From NCBI RefSeq assembly GCF_900108225.1, contig NZ_FNUZ01000003.1, positions 62,001 through 126,000 of the forward strand: 64,000 bases of DNA. Direction: 5' to 3'. Made by a program: the position numbers and the translations under genes. Source of the stretch: Thalassococcus halodurans. Lineage in GTDB: Bacteria; Pseudomonadota; Alphaproteobacteria; Rhodobacterales; Rhodobacteraceae. A model generated the notes under the pieces. The model searched no databases. It saw only the letters and a list, made by a program, of their open reading frames with translations, and had not been told where the DNA came from. Positions 1-7,262 of the stretch are shown in pieces. Each line of letters starts with the position of its first letter. Position 1 is the first letter of the stretch.

Positions 1-144
1 ACACACCACTTCTTGCGCCTCTACGACAAGGCGCTGGCGCAGTTCGAAAAGACTGCAACCGACGAAGAACTGGCCGATTACACCATGACCCGCACATCGC
101 GCGCGTTCATGTTGTTGGGCCGCGTTGCGGGCACCTTCGATTAA
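1..144 (+). CDS. C-terminal fragment of an unidentified protein
   Basis: The window opens inside a reading frame that runs 47 codons to a TAA at 142-144. The visible tail begins THHFLRLYDKALAQ and ends LLGRVAGTFD. It is helical and soluble-looking, with no membrane segment and no motif I recognise. It converges on the moeA fusion gene and overlaps its stop codon by four bases. Codon use resembles the neighbouring genes, so it is probably a real 3' end, but no function can be assigned from the fragment. Confidence 0.6.
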   Translation, partial: THHFLRLYDKALAQFEKTATDEELADYTMTRTSRAFMLLGRVAGTFD

Positions 145-2222
145 AGCCCGAAACTTCCATAGGGGATGAAGCGGACCAGATCGCCCTCGGCGATGTCCGC
201 CGCTTCGTCCCCGAGCTCTACCAGCCCTTCCGCCCAGCTAAGCCCCGACACACGCCCCGATCCCTCAGAGGCAAAGACTTCGGCCTTGCCGTTGCGCAGG
301 CGGGCCCGCAGGTATTCACGCCGCCCGGGTTTCTTGCGCTTGGTGAAGGCCGCAGGCACGTCGAACCCTTCGGGCGTCACCCAACCTGCCCCTGACAACG
401 CCGACATCGCCGGACGCGCAAAGATCAGCGAACAGACAAAGGCCGCCACAGGATTGCCCGGCAGGCCAAAGACGGGAACACCGTTCCACATGCCCAGCGC
501 CAAGGGACGACCGGGTTTCAACGCGATCCGCCATTCCTGCATCGCACCTGCTTCACGTAGCAGAGCCGACATGTGGTCCTCGTCCCCAGCCGAGGCACCG
601 CCGGACGTCAGGATCACGTCTGCCTTGGTCGCAGCATCGTCCAGAATTGCGCGCAAGGCGTCGCGGTCATCGGGCGCGCGGCCCATGTCGACGGCTTCGT
701 ACCCCCAAGCCTCGGCCAAGGAACACAGCATCGGGCGGTTGGCGTCGTAAATCTGCCCTGCGCCCGCCTGTGCCCCTGCCTCGACCAGTTCATCACCGGT
801 GGACAAGACAGCCACCCGAAGCCGTTCAAAGACAGGAACCGTGCCATGCCCCACGGACGCAGCCAGCGCTAATTCGGGCGGACGCAATTTTGTGCCTGCG
901 GGGATCGCCACTTGGCCAACAGCCATATCCTCGCCTGCCTTCCGCGTGTTGGCCCCGCGTCGCAAACCACCCCGAAACGCGACCTGCGCGCCGTCGGCGG
1001 TGCAGTCCTCATCCAGCACGACAGTGTCCACACCGTCAGGCAGATCAGCCCCCGTCAGAACGCGGATCGCATGGCCTTCAGGGACCTTACCATCGTAGGG
1101 CACCCCTGCTGCAGAACGGCCTTGAACCAGGGGCAGAACGTTGTCGCCATCGGCCATCGCGGCGTGGGCAAAGCCGTAACCATCCACCGCCGTATTCGGA
1201 TGCGGCGGATTTGCGCGTTTGGCCAGTAGATCAGCGGCCAGAACACGGCCACGCGCATCAGTCAGCGCGACATCCTGCTGCCCCACCACCGTATGCAACC
1301 GATCACGCAGCATCGCCAAGGCGTCGTCTACAGGCGTCCAGTCGACACCCGCGGGCAAGGCGAAACAATCGTTCCGCAGGGGCGGTGGCCGCAGACCTGC
1401 GGCGGCGTTCAATTCGTCTTCAAAGCCCAAGCCCAGTATCCAACCTTCTTCCGGTGCGTTGACGTCCAACATCTCAGCCAAGCGCGCGGGGGGCAACGCA
1501 GAAAGCGCACGCGCCAGTAACCTGACCTGATGCGCATCGCGAATACCGCCCAAAGCTTCGGCAGATTTCACAGAAGAATTAATCAGCCCCGGCCAGATTT
1601 CGACAAATGCCACAGGCGCGTCCAGTTTTTGAAACGGCCAGACAGCGACCTGCATTTCGCTCCGCAACCGGTTGAGCACTGCCAGACCCGTGAACACCTG
1701 ACCGCCAACGGCCCCAGCGCCGCCCATTTGCCAACAGGTAAAGGCTCCTTTTGCCATGGCATCACAGGCACGATGTTCGGACATTCCGTGACCTGTGCGC
1801 GTGTCTTTGCGTGGCAGATGGGTAAAGTCCTGCTTCAACGCATTGAACCAGAATGGCCCAACGCCGGAAAACTGGGCATTGATCCGGTCGGCCAACGCAA
1901 AACGGTTGTTACCCTTAGGCGTATCATCAAGGTTCCGTTCGACCCAATCCCATACGGCAAAAGGATCGTCCTGCCCTGTCAAAGCCCGCGCAAAGCCAGC
2001 GGGATAGCCGAAGGGAAAATCAAAGCCGATCAACAGGCGCTGGCCAAGCGCCTGAGCGTCGTCAATCAACGCCCGCAGACGATCCTCTGCCACAACACGA
2101 TTGCGTAAGTATTCTGGCTCGGCCCCGTGTTCGCACAGCCAGATCGCGTCCTTGCGCGGCTTGGGCCCTGTGTCATTGCCGCCCGACCAATCGACCACCA
2201 CAAAGCGGTCGAAGCGGATCAC
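141..2222 (-). CDS. moeA: Fusion of a DUF429-like domain with molybdopterin molybdotransferase MoeA
   Basis: The protein has 693 residues against about 400 for a normal MoeA. Residues from about 286 to the end are MoeA-like: an early AVDGYG segment, the STGDEL motif and the GGASAGDED and GLPGNPVA motifs expected of the molybdate-inserting enzyme that acts on adenylylated molybdopterin. Residues 1-285 form a separate domain starting RFVVVDWSGG, with a second strand LLIGFDFPFGYP. That pattern recalls the DUF429/RNase-H-like fold, but this is inference. The start is a GTG at 2222 that overlaps the mobB stop by four bases. It is the last gene of the fdhD-mobA-mobB-moeA operon, so all four are probably co-translated. 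What the extra domain does is unknown; it may bind a nucleotide or a substrate intermediate. Confidence 0.88.
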   Translation of the reverse strand: MIRFDRFVVVDWSGGNDTGPKPRKDAIWLCEHGAEPEYLRNRVVAEDRLRALIDDAQALGQRLLIGFDFPFGYPAGFARALTGQDDPFAVWDWVERNLDDTPKGNNRFALADRINAQFSGVGPFWFNALKQDFTHLPRKDTRTGHGMSEHRACDAMAKGAFTCWQMGGAGAVGGQVFTGLAVLNRLRSEMQVAVWPFQKLDAPVAFVEIWPGLINSSVKSAEALGGIRDAHQVRLLARALSALPPARLAEMLDVNAPEEGWILGLGFEDELNAAAGLRPPPLRNDCFALPAGVDWTPVDDALAMLRDRLHTVVGQQDVALTDARGRVLAADLLAKRANPPHPNTAVDGYGFAHAAMADGDNVLPLVQGRSAAGVPYDGKVPEGHAIRVLTGADLPDGVDTVVLDEDCTADGAQVAFRGGLRRGANTRKAGEDMAVGQVAIPAGTKLRPPELALAASVGHGTVPVFERLRVAVLSTGDELVEAGAQAGAGQIYDANRPMLCSLAEAWGYEAVDMGRAPDDRDALRAILDDAATKADVILTSGGASAGDEDHMSALLREAGAMQEWRIALKPGRPLALGMWNGVPVFGLPGNPVAAFVCSLIFARPAMSALSGAGWVTPEGFDVPAAFTKRKKPGRREYLRARLRNGKAEVFASEGSGRVSGLSWAEGLVELGDEAADIAEGDLVRFIPYGSFGL

Positions 2223-2710
2223 AGGCCGACTTCCCCGAGGATAAAGTCCGCGATGGCCTTTGTGTCGTTTAGATCAAACACCGGTCTGTCCAGTTCCAGC
2301 GGCGTGTCCGAGGCGACCGCGCGGATGGTCGGATCATCGGGCGCAATCAGCGGATTGCCCGGTTCCTGACGATGCGCTTCGACCTTAGGGTGACGATCGC
2401 GTTTATACCCTTCGATCAGCACAAGATCGACGGGCGACAGGCGTTTCAGCAGATCATCAAGGCTCGGCTCATCCTGATCGCGCAGTTCCTGCATCAGGGC
2501 GACGCGGTTGCGCGATGACAAAAGCACCTCACGTGCGCCCGCTTCGCGGTGGCGATAGCTGTCGCGACCTGGATGATCGACGTCAAAGCTGTGATGGGCG
2601 TGCTTTACCGTGCTGACGGAAAATCCGCGCGCTGTGATTTCGGTCACCAGCCGTTCCATCAGCCCTGTTTTGCCCGCGTTCTTCCAGCCCGTGACCCCGT
2701 AGATTTTCAT
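2219..2710 (-). CDS. mobB: Molybdopterin-guanine dinucleotide biosynthesis protein MobB
   Basis: This 163-residue P-loop protein carries the Walker A sequence GWKNAGKTG directly after the start, as in MobB, a GTP-binding accessory factor for guanylation of molybdenum cofactor. Further family features are the HAHHSFDVD segment after the first helix and LVLIEGYKRDRHPKVE in the middle. The reading frame is open further upstream, but the ATG at 2710 places the P-loop at its normal distance and gives a 4-base overlap with mobA, so I chose it. It also overlaps moeA by four bases. MobB probably works with MobA in the cytoplasm to form the bis-MGD cofactor used by DMSO-reductase-family enzymes such as formate dehydrogenase. 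Confidence 0.92.
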   Translation of the reverse strand: MKIYGVTGWKNAGKTGLMERLVTEITARGFSVSTVKHAHHSFDVDHPGRDSYRHREAGAREVLLSSRNRVALMQELRDQDEPSLDDLLKRLSPVDLVLIEGYKRDRHPKVEAHRQEPGNPLIAPDDPTIRAVASDTPLELDRPVFDLNDTKAIADFILGEVGL

Positions 2711-3339
2711 GAAACAAGCGCCTCGGCTTTGGCCAGATCCTCTGGCGTATTTACGTTGAAAAACGGATCGCCCGCGTCTGTCGGAAACAGCGCCTCGCAT
2801 CCGTCGTGTTGTTCGGTCCAGATCACCACCTTGGCCCCGCCCCCTTCCAGAAACTTGCGCAGGTTATCGCGCAGGGCAACCGGCCAAAGGCCGAAGGTGG
2901 GGTGCCGGATTAGGCCGGACTTGGATTTCGATTTTGTCTTCGCTTCACCCTTAGTAGCGGCCAGCGCCAAGGGGTGCGCCATTCCGTCGGCGGCCAGCAA
3001 CAATTGCGGCACCAGATCACAAGGAAAAAACGGCGTGTCGGCGGCAACGGTGACAATGGTTTCCGCGCCCTGCTCTGCCGCCCAATCCAGACCGGCCAGA
3101 ACGCCCGCTAAGGGGCCTGCGTAGCCGTCAATGCTATCGGCAATCACGGGCAGGCCGTAGTCCGCAAACCGCGCGGCATCGCCGTTGGCGTTCAGCACGC
3201 AACCGGCGACCTGCGGTTCCAGCCGGTCGATCACATGGGACAGCAGGGTTTTGCCCCCGACAGTCAGCAGTCCCTTATCGCCACCGCCCATGCGCGTGGC
3301 CTGACCACCCGCCAGAATAACGCCCAAAGGTTGCTTCAT
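2707..3339 (-). CDS. mobA: Molybdenum cofactor guanylyltransferase MobA
   Basis: MobA transfers GMP from GTP to molybdopterin, making MGD. The N-terminus GVILAGGQATRMGGGDKGLL is the nucleotidyltransferase signature, with the GGxxxRMGxxDK loop that grips GTP, and AADTPFFP about residue 100 supplies the metal-binding aspartate. The length of 210 residues is normal. Near residues 150-160 a Lys/Ser stretch (KTKSKSKSGL) is an unusual hydrophilic insertion that lies on a surface loop in this fold. The start overlaps the fdhD stop (ATGA) and the end overlaps mobB, so the operon is tightly coupled. Confidence 0.94.
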   Translation of the reverse strand: MKQPLGVILAGGQATRMGGGDKGLLTVGGKTLLSHVIDRLEPQVAGCVLNANGDAARFADYGLPVIADSIDGYAGPLAGVLAGLDWAAEQGAETIVTVAADTPFFPCDLVPQLLLAADGMAHPLALAATKGEAKTKSKSKSGLIRHPTFGLWPVALRDNLRKFLEGGGAKVVIWTEQHDGCEALFPTDAGDPFFNVNTPEDLAKAEALVS

Positions 3340-4235
3340 GCCGCGCCTTTCCGACCGGATTTCTTGGCCTCGTCCGGCACCGCGTCAGGATCGATGTCCC
3401 ATTCCAGCCGATCCGCGCCGCTTAGACAGACAAAGCGTTTGCCGCGCATCCGTCCGATACAGGTTAAACCAACCTGACGGGCGATATCGACACCCCAAGC
3501 CGTGAACCCTGAGCGTGACGCCAGCACAGGAATGCCCATCAACGCGGTCTTGATCACCATTTCCGAGGTCAGTCGCCCCGTGGTGTAAAGGATTTTGTCG
3601 TCCGCCGAGATACCGTTCAGGAACATCCAACCGGCGATCTTATCCACCGCGTTATGACGCCCCACATCCTCCATATAAACCAGAGGCTGATCCCCTTGGC
3701 ACAGAACCGTGCCGTGGATTGCACCAGCCTCTAGATACAGCGACGGGGTCGTGTTGATCTTGTGCGCAAGACCGTAAAGCCACGAGGTATTAACAGACGT
3801 CTGCGGCAGTTGGACCTGATCCAACCCTTCCATCATGTCACCAAAGACGGTGCCTACAGCGCAGCCCGAAGTGCGGGTCTTTTTCTTGACCTTTTCTTCA
3901 TAGGTCGTGGCCGACGCCGTGCGCACAACGACTGTCTCAAGCTCTTCGTCGTAGTCGATGCCAGTAATCTCTTCGTCGTCTTTCAGCATCCCCTGATTGC
4001 GCAGGAAACCGACCGCCAGAAAGTCGGGATAATCCCCGATGGTCATGGCGGTCACAACCTCTTGGCTATTCAGATAGATTGTCAGCGGACGCTCCTCGAC
4101 CACGGAAATCTGCGTCTCAGCGCCTGTGTGGTCAATGCCGGTGACTGCGCGGGTCAACCCGTTTCCTGAGGGATCCGGTGCAATCACGTAGTTGGCTTTT
4201 TCGTGAAGCTCTGCCAATTGCATCTTCCTTTTCAC
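3336..4235 (-). CDS. fdhD: Formate dehydrogenase accessory sulfurtransferase FdhD
   Basis: FdhD carries sulfur from a cysteine desulfurase to the molybdenum cofactor of formate dehydrogenase. Family features include VEERPLTIYLN near residue 46, MEDVGRHNAVDK in the middle and TGRLTSEM followed by SRSGFTA near the C-terminus. The sulfur-carrying loop reads TSGCAVGTVFGD: Cys125 is present, but the second cysteine of the usual CxxC is a glycine. The length of 299 residues is slightly above the family norm. The listed start is a GTG; an ATG at 4223 with AAGGAAG just upstream is an alternative. It heads the Mo-cofactor operon, yet no formate dehydrogenase subunit lies inside the window. Confidence 0.93.
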   Translation of the reverse strand: MKRKMQLAELHEKANYVIAPDPSGNGLTRAVTGIDHTGAETQISVVEERPLTIYLNSQEVVTAMTIGDYPDFLAVGFLRNQGMLKDDEEITGIDYDEELETVVVRTASATTYEEKVKKKTRTSGCAVGTVFGDMMEGLDQVQLPQTSVNTSWLYGLAHKINTTPSLYLEAGAIHGTVLCQGDQPLVYMEDVGRHNAVDKIAGWMFLNGISADDKILYTTGRLTSEMVIKTALMGIPVLASRSGFTAWGVDIARQVGLTCIGRMRGKRFVCLSGADRLEWDIDPDAVPDEAKKSGRKGAA

Positions 4236-4272
4236 GGGTCTACGGCTGTTTTGATCAGATTAGGACAGAGTG

Positions 4273-4983
4273 ATGGTGGCCACGAGCACAAAGTCAAGTT
4301 TCTGGCGCGGTTTTCGAACTGGCGTGCCGTTTCTTATGGTGATTATCCCCTTCGGTCTGCTGTTCGGGATCGTCGCCACAGACGCAGGCATGAGCAGTTT
4401 TGAAGCGCTTGCATTTTCCGTCGTTGTTATCGCTGGCGCCGCCCAGTTCACCGCTGTTCAGTTGTTGCAGGATCAGGCCCCGATGGTTGTTGTTCTGGCT
4501 TCGGCCATTGCGGTGAACCTGCGGATGGCGATGTACTCTGCGTCGATGACCCCGCACCTTGGCCGCCTGCCGCTTTGGAAACGTGCGATGACGGCGTATT
4601 TCCTTGTGGATCAGGTCTATGCCAGCGCAATCCTTGAATACGAGGAACGCCCGCAGCTAACACTGGCCGAAAAATTCGCCTTCTTCATGGGGGTCGTGAC
4701 ACCGATTTGCCTGCCTTGGTATGTGGCGACAGTGGCGGGCACGATTGTCGGCAACGCGATCCCGCCTGAATTGGGTCTGGATTTTGCTGTGCCCATCACC
4801 TTCCTTGCGATGATCGGTCCGATGCTGCGCACCCGTGCACACGTCTGGGCCGCCATCGCCGCCGTGGCAGGGGCACTGGCCTTTGTTTGGTTGCCCTTCA
4901 ATCTGGGCCTGATGGTTGGCGCCATTGCAGGCATGATTACAGGCGCCTACGCCGAAACCCGCGCAGAGGAGGCCAAAGCATGA
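4273..4983 (+). CDS. azlC: AzlC family branched-chain amino acid exporter subunit
   Basis: A 236-residue inner-membrane protein with at least five hydrophobic segments. The N-terminal GVPFLMVIIPFGLLFGIVAT and the following AFSVVVIAGAAQFTAVQLL are typical of AzlC, the large subunit of a two-component exporter for branched-chain or other amino acids. VNLRMAMYSASM is another family hallmark. A GTG lies three bases earlier at 4270, but the ATG at 4273 is better spaced from AGGACAG. The stop overlaps the next gene by four bases (ATGA), which pairs it with AzlD. The exported substrate cannot be told from sequence. Confidence 0.9.
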   Translation: MVATSTKSSFWRGFRTGVPFLMVIIPFGLLFGIVATDAGMSSFEALAFSVVVIAGAAQFTAVQLLQDQAPMVVVLASAIAVNLRMAMYSASMTPHLGRLPLWKRAMTAYFLVDQVYASAILEYEERPQLTLAEKFAFFMGVVTPICLPWYVATVAGTIVGNAIPPELGLDFAVPITFLAMIGPMLRTRAHVWAAIAAVAGALAFVWLPFNLGLMVGAIAGMITGAYAETRAEEAKA

Positions 4984-5306
4984 TCCCTGAATGGAAAATC
5001 TGGCTGACGATCATCGGTCTCGGCGCAGCAAGCTTTGGCCTGCGCTTTGTGTTCCTTGGTCTGATCGGCGACCGCGCCATGCCTGAATGGGTGCTGCGCC
5101 ATCTGCGCTATACGGCGGTTGCTGTGTTGCCAGCCCTGATCGCGCCACTGGTGCTATGGCCCAGCGCCACGGGCGGCACGTTTGATCCGCTGCGCTTTAC
5201 TGCGGCGATGGCGACACTGGTGGTGGGCTACAAGACGCGCAACGTCGTCGCCTCGATCCTTGCCGGTGCCGCAATCCTGATTTCGGGGAATTACTTGTTG
5301 CCCTGA
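4980..5306 (+). CDS. azlD: AzlD family small exporter subunit
   Basis: This 108-residue protein has three or four hydrophobic segments and fits AzlD, the small partner of AzlC. The conserved middle reads LRYTAVAVLPALIAPLVL, and the C-terminal half ends with VVGYKTRNVVASILAGAA, as in the family. The start at 4980 sits in the azlC stop (ATGA overlap), so the two subunits should be made in step. An in-frame opening further upstream is only read-through of azlC in another frame. The last 16 bases overlap the convergent lipoprotein gene. Confidence 0.9.
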   Translation: MIPEWKIWLTIIGLGAASFGLRFVFLGLIGDRAMPEWVLRHLRYTAVAVLPALIAPLVLWPSATGGTFDPLRFTAAMATLVVGYKTRNVVASILAGAAILISGNYLLP

Positions 5307-5947
5307 TGCGCTTCGCCGCTTGGGCTGGTGGCGCGCGCGTCTTCGGGTTTGAAGGCGGCGATCGCCTCGGCCTTATCATCCGAATCGTTTTCGAACAGTT
5401 TGCGTTCGGTCACGCCGGGAACCTGAGACATCTGTTTCTGCAGATTGCCCGGGAAGAACGTCGGTTTGATCTGTTCGAATCCGGGAAGCTTGCTGAGCAG
5501 GCTGGACGTCGCATTGGTGCAGAACGCACTGGCAACGGTGCCGCGATCCTGCGCCAGTCGCAGCGCCATTTCCGCGACCTCGGGCGATACCTCGATCCGC
5601 TGGATCACCACGTGATAGGTTTCCCGCGCATGCGCCCGTTCGTAGAAATCGGCGACCTGCGGAGTGATGCCGTAAAGAACGTCACCACGTTCCGCGATAG
5701 CGGGATGTTTGACCGACCCAGCCGGGTCGAACACCACGCGCTGGGACGCGTTGATCATAATGCTGCTGTGTGCGCCGCTGCCCGAGCGGTTTGACACCAT
5801 TGTGTACAGCGTCAGCGCGGGCGGCCCATCATGGCGATAGGCGAATTGCTGTGTCGTCTCGATAGACACATCGTCCGGACTGTGCGCTGCACAGCCAGAC
5901 AGTCCAAGGGCCACAACAAGACAAATCGATGCTTTCGAAAGCGTCAT
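5291..5947 (-). CDS. Putative lipoprotein of unknown function
   Basis: The 218-residue product begins with a short signal peptide ending in the lipobox LSGC (Cys19), so it should be lipidated and anchored in the envelope. The mature part is mixed alpha/beta: SSIMINASQRVVFDPAGS, then YGITPQVADFYERAHARETYHV, then a helix containing a single cysteine (SAFCTNATSSLLSKL). The extreme C-terminus is polar and disordered. I do not recognise a named family. The distance to the oxidase subunit IV gene upstream is 34 bases, so the two may share a transcript. It converges on azlD with a 16-base overlap. Confidence 0.75.
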   Translation of the reverse strand: MTLSKASICLVVALGLSGCAAHSPDDVSIETTQQFAYRHDGPPALTLYTMVSNRSGSGAHSSIMINASQRVVFDPAGSVKHPAIAERGDVLYGITPQVADFYERAHARETYHVVIQRIEVSPEVAEMALRLAQDRGTVASAFCTNATSSLLSKLPGFEQIKPTFFPGNLQKQMSQVPGVTERKLFENDSDDKAEAIAAFKPEDARATSPSGEAHQGNK

Positions 5948-5981
5948 GAGGCCCTCGGATATTCCGTAAAGTCAGGGGTGC

Positions 5982-6116
5982 TTATGCGCCGACAAGCGCC
6001 AGAATGACCACAGCCACCAGAATCGCAATACACGTTTTGATCGTGAAGCTGACGAAACCAGCAAATGTTTCTTCCTGAACAGTGATGTCCATTTCGCCGT
6101 GCTTGTGCTCTGCCAT
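5982..6116 (-). CDS. aa3-type cytochrome c oxidase subunit IV (44 residues)
   Basis: A micro-gene running from ATG at 6116 to TAA at 5982. The product starts MAEHKHGEMDITVQEETFAG and continues into one hydrophobic helix (residues 25-43). This is the shape and the N-terminal signature of the bacterial aa3 oxidase subunit IV (COX4_pro_2 family), a single-span polypeptide bound to the oxidase in Rhodobacterales and Paracoccus. Its role in the complex is not essential in Paracoccus. The main oxidase genes are not in this window, so the subunit is encoded away from them, as is usual in this group. The gene is very short, so an automatic caller could miss it. Confidence 0.9.
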   Translation of the reverse strand: MAEHKHGEMDITVQEETFAGFVSFTIKTCIAILVAVVILALVGA

Positions 6117-6224
6117 CGTTTCATTCCCTTCCAGAGTCGCGTTTCCCGTCTGCTACCGCATTTAAAACGGGCTGTCACGATGTCCATTAGGCGCATTCTG
6201 CCGCAAGGTGGCCGAAATGCGCAA

Positions 6225-7262
6225 TTATCGGGCTTTAAATACCCAAGCGCCGTCATCCCGATCACTGCGAGTCGCGCGATCTTCGTGCCAGAGGTGAAGG
6301 CAGTGGGACATCGCCTCAACCAGCGCGAGACCGTATTCACCACTGCCGATGTTACGTTTGAACAGCGGCATAAAGCATTCGCCCGCTGCCTTGGGCGTGT
6401 CCAGATGGGCCTCAAGACGGTTCAGCGCGCTGTGATGGTTGTCGATCAACTGGCGCATGCGCATCGGCAGGCCCGTAAACGGTAGCTTATGACCGCCCAG
6501 AACCAGATGATCGGCGCGAGCATATGTCGCCAGACGTTCGCAGGCTTCGATCCAGTCGCTAACGGGGTCGGCCTCGGGTTCTGTCGCGTAGACACCGATG
6601 TTGGAACTGATCGACGGCAGCATCTGGTCGCCTGCCAGAATCAGATTGTCATCACGGCTCCAGAAGGTGGCATGTTCGGGCGCATGTCCATTGCCGATCC
6701 GCACGTCCCAGTCGCGCCCACCGATGCGAATGACATCGCCTTCTTGCACCCGCTTGAACCCCAAGGGCATCGGGTGAACCACATCGGCAAAGTTAAAAGG
6801 TCGTTCCGCAGCACGCTGGTCATAGACCTCTTGCGACATGCCGCAGCGGCGCCAGAATTCCAGCGTTTCGGGCGTTGGCGTGGATTGCGCGTCCAGCGTC
6901 AGCATACGCGCAAACAACCAACTGGTGCGCGTTGCCCAAACCTTGGCCCCACGTGTCTGGAACCAACCGGCCATACCCACGTGGTCAGGGTGGTGATGCG
7001 TCAGGATCACCCGCGAAACCGGCTTGCCCGCCAAGGGACCCGCCAACAGCTTTTCCCAAATCGCGATGGAGCGTTTGGAGTAGATACCTGCGTCAATCAG
7101 TGTCCAGCTATCGCCATCATCCAGCGCATAGATGTTGACGTGATCCAGCTTCATCGGCAGCGGCAGGCGAAGCCACAAGACCCCTTCTGCGATCTCCGTT
7201 GCCTCGCCCTCGGCGGGCGGTTCCGCCCAGGGGTAACGTATGCCCTCTGCCGCGCCGTCCAT
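6225..7262 (-). CDS. Metallo-beta-lactamase fold hydrolase
   Basis: A 345-residue protein with the zinc-binding motif THHHPDHVG (HxHxDH) about residue 90 and further metal ligands in GNGHAPEHA and in LAGDQMLPSIS. After the lactamase core there is a helical C-terminal part of about 100 residues, as in the LACTB2/glyoxalase II-like group. The start ATG at 7262 shares its A with the stop of the acyl-CoA dehydrogenase gene (TAATG), so translation is coupled. Context suggests hydrolysis of a thioester or a lactone in acyl-CoA metabolism, but the substrate is inference. The frame is open further upstream only as a shadow of the dehydrogenase gene. Confidence 0.85.
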   Translation of the reverse strand: MDGAAEGIRYPWAEPPAEGEATEIAEGVLWLRLPLPMKLDHVNIYALDDGDSWTLIDAGIYSKRSIAIWEKLLAGPLAGKPVSRVILTHHHPDHVGMAGWFQTRGAKVWATRTSWLFARMLTLDAQSTPTPETLEFWRRCGMSQEVYDQRAAERPFNFADVVHPMPLGFKRVQEGDVIRIGGRDWDVRIGNGHAPEHATFWSRDDNLILAGDQMLPSISSNIGVYATEPEADPVSDWIEACERLATYARADHLVLGGHKLPFTGLPMRMRQLIDNHHSALNRLEAHLDTPKAAGECFMPLFKRNIGSGEYGLALVEAMSHCLHLWHEDRATRSDRDDGAWVFKAR

